55,226 bases of DNA, taken from positions 1 through 55,226 of the forward strand of contig JBGQLV010000010.1 of the NCBI GenBank assembly GCA_041500225.1. The letters run 5' to 3'. Shown here in pieces: positions 51,659 to 55,226 of this stretch. The position numbers and the translations under genes are program-made. This DNA comes from 0-14-3-00-41-53 sp041500225. Its GTDB lineage: Bacteria > Nitrospirota > Thermodesulfovibrionia > Thermodesulfovibrionales > SM23-35. How positions within the stretch are numbered: position 1 is the stretch's first letter; every line of letters begins with the position of its first letter. The notes below the pieces were generated by a model. It searched no databases. It had not been told where the DNA came from and was given only the letters and a program-made list of their open reading frames with translations.

Positions 51659-51735
51659 CAATGGATAGCATAATTATAGATAATAAGCAATCTCAGAATT
51701 TCATAAATGTAAATAAAGACAACAAGGAGGGGAAG

Positions 51736-54700
51736 ATGTTGTCACGATGGAAGAATAAAACTATTTTCAAAGGCGCAGTGGTCAGTATTGCAGTATGCAT
51801 ATTAATGCTTATTCCTGCTCTATCCCATGCCCTGCCTCAGGGCGGGAATGTTGCAGGGGGTGGTGCGTCCATTTCAACCCCTGATCCCGCTACAATGAAT
51901 ATCACACAGACAACAAACAGGGCGATCATTAACTGGCAGGGCTTTAGCATTGATGTAAATGAGCTTGTAAAATTTATCCAGCCGGGCTCGTCTGCTGTTG
52001 CACTGAACAGGGTGGTAGGTGTTGACCCCTCCTCAATACTTGGCCAGCTTGTTGCAAATGGAAATATATTTCTTGTTAACCCTAATGGTATCGTTTTCGG
52101 CCCTAATTCTACGGTGGATGTAGCAGGGCTTCTGGCAACCACTTTGAATATCAGTGACACCGACTTCATGTCAGGCAATTATAGTTTCTTCCAGGATCAG
52201 GACAAAGCCCTCTCCTATATAATTAATAAAGGTAAGATCGTCATAAACGATAATGGTTTTGCAGTTCTTGTTGCGCCCCTTGTTTCTAACGAAGGCTTAA
52301 TCATTGCAAACTTAGGACAGGTAAAGATCGGCGCTGCCGAGCAGTTCACCGTGAGTTTTGACGGTGAAGGGCTTATTAATTTCGTTATCTCGAATTCCTC
52401 CGGCCAGACCCCCGGAACTGTCTTAATCCCAACAAGCCAGATTACTGACATCATAAAAGAAGTTGTAAATACATCTCAGATTATCGAGGCAGGTCAGGTT
52501 GTTGAAGAAGACGGGGTCATTAAACTTGTCGGCGCAAGCGGTATAGCCATAAACACCGGCACTATTCAGGCAGATGGCGCAAGCGGCCAGAATGCCGGAA
52601 GCATAGAAATAAATTCAACACAGGCAACTATTGTTGCTACAGGAAGTTTGATTACTGCTAACGGTGTTGGTGAGAACTCCTCAGGCGGAGAGATAAAGAT
52701 TCTCTCCGATATGGAAACAGGCTTTGCAGGTATCGGCCTCGGTGCAACCCTTGAGGCAAAGGGCGGTGACACCGGAGACGGCGGATTCATCGAACTTTCT
52801 GCAAATGAATTCCAGACATGGGGAGCAATTGATCTCTCAGCAGCAAACGGCACTGCAGGGACATTTCTGTTAGATCCGACGACTATTATCATCCGAGACA
52901 GTGCAATAAATACCCAGGATTATGACGATACAGGAAATACATTTCCGGCAATTCCGCCTGCTGGTACAGGTTTAATATTTGCAACAGCTAATAATGATGC
53001 AGATGCTGACTTAACCAACAACGAAATTGCATCGGGTTACCTTGCCTCGCTTGCTGGAACCATAGTCCTTCAATCTACAGGGAGTATAACCATTGATCAG
53101 ATAACTGTGAATCCTCTGACATGGGGTGGTGCCACCAATCTTGTCCTTCAGGCGGATGGCGGTATTACTTTTTCAAATTTAGCAGGTGGCTTTACAATAA
53201 GTACCAATGGCGGCTATATCCATGTAGAATCCGACTCTCCTCATGCACCTGGTGGAGCTGATGGGGGAGGGACAGTTAACCTCGGCCGCGTAACATTACA
53301 GACGAATGGGGGAGATGTAACGTTAATCGGCGCCGCCTTCTCTTTTGCCAACGGAGTGATACAAGCGGGCTCCGGCGATGTCTATATTGCCCGTTCAATC
53401 TCTGGAAATCCCCTATCTCTCGGTACAGGCGGGAACATAACAAATGGTGAACTTAATGGTATCTTTACTACAGGGACTGTTACGATAGGTCAGGCAATAA
53501 CTGCCGGCAGCAATGGACAGGGAACCGGTGCTGTTACCCTAACCGGCGGGATGATGACTGTTGATGGAGTGAACATAGCGCCCGCTAATTTTACAGACCT
53601 TGTACTGTATGGAACTTCTATCTCTGATGTAGCTCCAGCTACAGGGATAACAGTAAATAATTTAACATTAAACATAGCAGGCACTATAGGTGCAGGCGCA
53701 TTAAATCCTCTTACTCTTGATCTGAACGGCGGTGTCCTGAACGCTGATACGTCAGCGGCTAATGGCGTAATTTCCATAGATTTGCTTGATGACACGCTTA
53801 TTGGCCTGGTGCAATCCGGCAGCGGCAATATAACACTCAATGCCTTTAATGGTGTAGCTACTTATTACGACATTGACTCAAATTCATTTGACGGTGTTGC
53901 AGATATTAATACTACCGGTACTCTAAACTTGGTAGCACAGAATATAGGGAATTCTTCCAAATTAGAAGTTATAGCAGGTACCTTAAATGCTGATACCTCT
54001 GTGTCAAATGGTAACATATATATAAACCTCCTTGGCCTTAATACTAATCTCGGAGTGGTGGATGCAGGGACAGTTAGCGGAGTTGTGACGTTATCTTCTT
54101 CAGGTGCAATTTCGGATGACACTGATGCCGGCGCAACTGATATATTCGCACGTCAGTTAAATATCTTAGCATTGACAGGAATAGGCACTGTAGCCGACCC
54201 GATAGAAACGCAGGTGACTTTAATTGACGCCGCAAACGGTTTTTCTGGCGATATCGCTATCTCTAATACCGATGCTGGTACCGGAACCACTACTATTTTG
54301 CCCGCAGTCCCTTTTTCACTATGGAACGCTGACATTAACACTTTGGATGGTGGCGGAAGCATAGTCTTCAACAACACGGGTGGTAGACTAGTTATCGCTG
54401 GCTCAATACAAAATGATGATGCCGGCCCGATAACCATAACCAATACTGACCCGACCTTTACGGGAATAACAGTCAATGCCCCTGTCACAATAACTACAGG
54501 TTCGCCTCCTACAGGAAATGAAAATATATCCGTGACATCTTCTTCTCCCTTGGTTATAAATGCTCCTTTTTCAGCGCCTGGTAATATCAACTTAACCGCA
54601 ACAGGCTCAGTTAATCCAGGTGATGACCTGACGCTGAACGCAAATGTAACTTCTACAGGTTCAGGTACAACTATTACCCTGAATGCTGGTGATGACATTA

Positions 54701-55226
54701 ATCAGACCGCAGGTAGTGTGAGTATAACCGGAGTTGGAGGGGGAACAATAAAGGCAACGGCTGATACGGAAGCAGATACAGGAACAGATGGGGATACCGC
54801 TGCATTTACTCAGGCAGCCGGAACCTCCTTCGTTTCTGGTGGGGGACCAATAACCGTTTCTTCCTATGGCAATGTTGCTATTGAACTGCTCAATGCAGGC
54901 GCAGGTACCGTTAATGTTACTTCAACTAATGGAGCCATTGATGGAGTAACGTATGATGGCATAGCAGATATAGTTGGCTCGACCATTACCCTTATCTCGA
55001 ATCAGGGCGGTCTTGGAACAGGTGGCATAGGAACTGGTGCCAACCCACTTGAGGTAACAGCAGCAACAGCCCTGAATGCAGACACCACTGCTGATAACAG
55101 CAACATATTAATAGACAGCATCGGCAACTTACCGGTAGGGCTGGTAGATGCCGGGACAGGCAATGTAACCCTTGACTCCACAGGGGATATCAATGGAGTA
55201 ACATATGATGGTGTAGCAGACGTAAA
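51736..55226 (+). CDS. TpsA-type filamentous haemagglutinin-like exoprotein (partial, runs off the window)
   Basis: At least 1163 residues; the frame stays open to the last base. The ATG at 51736 follows AAGGAGGGG; an upstream in-frame ATG at 51661 adds 25 residues. A signal peptide (VVSIAVCILMLIPALSHA) precedes the TPS domain (about 34-280) with NWQGFSIDVNE, the diagnostic NPNGIVFGPNS and a beta-helix pattern. After that come beta-helix repeats with recurring LNADTS..NGNI and GVTYDGVAD motifs. It is secreted by the adjacent TpsB and probably acts as an adhesin or surface protein; a C-terminal effector, if any, is outside the window. Confidence 0.92.
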   Translation, partial: MLSRWKNKTIFKGAVVSIAVCILMLIPALSHALPQGGNVAGGGASISTPDPATMNITQTTNRAIINWQGFSIDVNELVKFIQPGSSAVALNRVVGVDPSSILGQLVANGNIFLVNPNGIVFGPNSTVDVAGLLATTLNISDTDFMSGNYSFFQDQDKALSYIINKGKIVINDNGFAVLVAPLVSNEGLIIANLGQVKIGAAEQFTVSFDGEGLINFVISNSSGQTPGTVLIPTSQITDIIKEVVNTSQIIEAGQVVEEDGVIKLVGASGIAINTGTIQADGASGQNAGSIEINSTQATIVATGSLITANGVGENSSGGEIKILSDMETGFAGIGLGATLEAKGGDTGDGGFIELSANEFQTWGAIDLSAANGTAGTFLLDPTTIIIRDSAINTQDYDDTGNTFPAIPPAGTGLIFATANNDADADLTNNEIASGYLASLAGTIVLQSTGSITIDQITVNPLTWGGATNLVLQADGGITFSNLAGGFTISTNGGYIHVESDSPHAPGGADGGGTVNLGRVTLQTNGGDVTLIGAAFSFANGVIQAGSGDVYIARSISGNPLSLGTGGNITNGELNGIFTTGTVTIGQAITAGSNGQGTGAVTLTGGMMTVDGVNIAPANFTDLVLYGTSISDVAPATGITVNNLTLNIAGTIGAGALNPLTLDLNGGVLNADTSAANGVISIDLLDDTLIGLVQSGSGNITLNAFNGVATYYDIDSNSFDGVADINTTGTLNLVAQNIGNSSKLEVIAGTLNADTSVSNGNIYINLLGLNTNLGVVDAGTVSGVVTLSSSGAISDDTDAGATDIFARQLNILALTGIGTVADPIETQVTLIDAANGFSGDIAISNTDAGTGTTTILPAVPFSLWNADINTLDGGGSIVFNNTGGRLVIAGSIQNDDAGPITITNTDPTFTGITVNAPVTITTGSPPTGNENISVTSSSPLVINAPFSAPGNINLTATGSVNPGDDLTLNANVTSTGSGTTITLNAGDDINQTAGSVSITGVGGGTIKATADTEADTGTDGDTAAFTQAAGTSFVSGGGPITVSSYGNVAIELLNAGAGTVNVTSTNGAIDGVTYDGIADIVGSTITLISNQGGLGTGGIGTGANPLEVTAATALNADTTADNSNILIDSIGNLPVGLVDAGTGNVTLDSTGDINGVTYDGVADV

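Overview
The window is a piece of a bacterial chromosome, most likely from an anaerobic or microaerophilic Nitrospirota-like or deltaproteobacterial-grade lineage. This is inferred from gene content, not from a marker gene. The hints are an ATP synthase operon with paired b' and b subunits and no a/c genes, a giant two-module acyl-CoA dehydratase activase, a tetraheme cytochrome, rubrerythrin with an iron-sulfur flavoprotein, and many short dispersed palindromes and heptad-like repeats, some read in frame inside housekeeping proteins.

Layout. 1-4.5 kb: DEAD-box RNA helicase, UDP-glucuronate-type epimerase, dCMP deaminase and a DUF3187 protein. 4.5-16 kb: a tRNA-Glu integration hot spot. A 50-bp perfect repeat of the tRNA 3' part (5512-5561 and 15891-15940) bounds a 10.4-kb phage-like element. 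A decayed third copy at 4489, with matching left-end sequence beyond it, marks an older related insertion now reduced to a nucleotidyltransferase gene pair. tRNA-Glu and tRNA-Lys follow. 16-23.5 kb: aconitase, lysine genes (lysA, dapF, a PilZ gene, dapA) and biotin genes (bioF, bioD). 23.6-29.6 kb: ATP synthase operon b', b, delta, alpha, gamma, beta, epsilon, ending in a clear terminator. 29.7-37.1 kb: HD-GYP response regulator, methyltransferase, cytochrome, XerD-like recombinase, Lon-like protease and lipid A-type acyltransferase. 37-42 kb: accessory stretch with a HEPN-like protein, a REP-associated tyrosine transposase (RAYT) element with perfect 27-bp terminal inverted repeats, a group II intron remnant, small envelope proteins and an AbrB/PIN toxin-antitoxin pair. 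42-49.3 kb: redox-stress genes, a very short COX24-type ribosomal-protein-like gene and the 1488-residue activase. 49.3-55.2 kb: repeat-rich spacer, a strong promoter and a two-partner secretion pair whose exoprotein runs off the window end.

The most interesting unit is the 10.4-kb element. It has an integrase, an excisionase-like gene, repressor-like genes, a fused ClpP-type protease/HK97 capsid protein, a small terminase, a putative tail chaperone and a tape measure protein. No large terminase, portal, baseplate or lysis gene is visible. Inside a candidate replication gene are four iterons at exactly 23-bp spacing next to a pyrimidine tract, an arrangement like the lambda origin inside gene O. 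Integrase arm-like sites with 11-bp spacing lie at both ends. This fits a phage satellite or a decayed prophage; the sequence alone does not decide between them.
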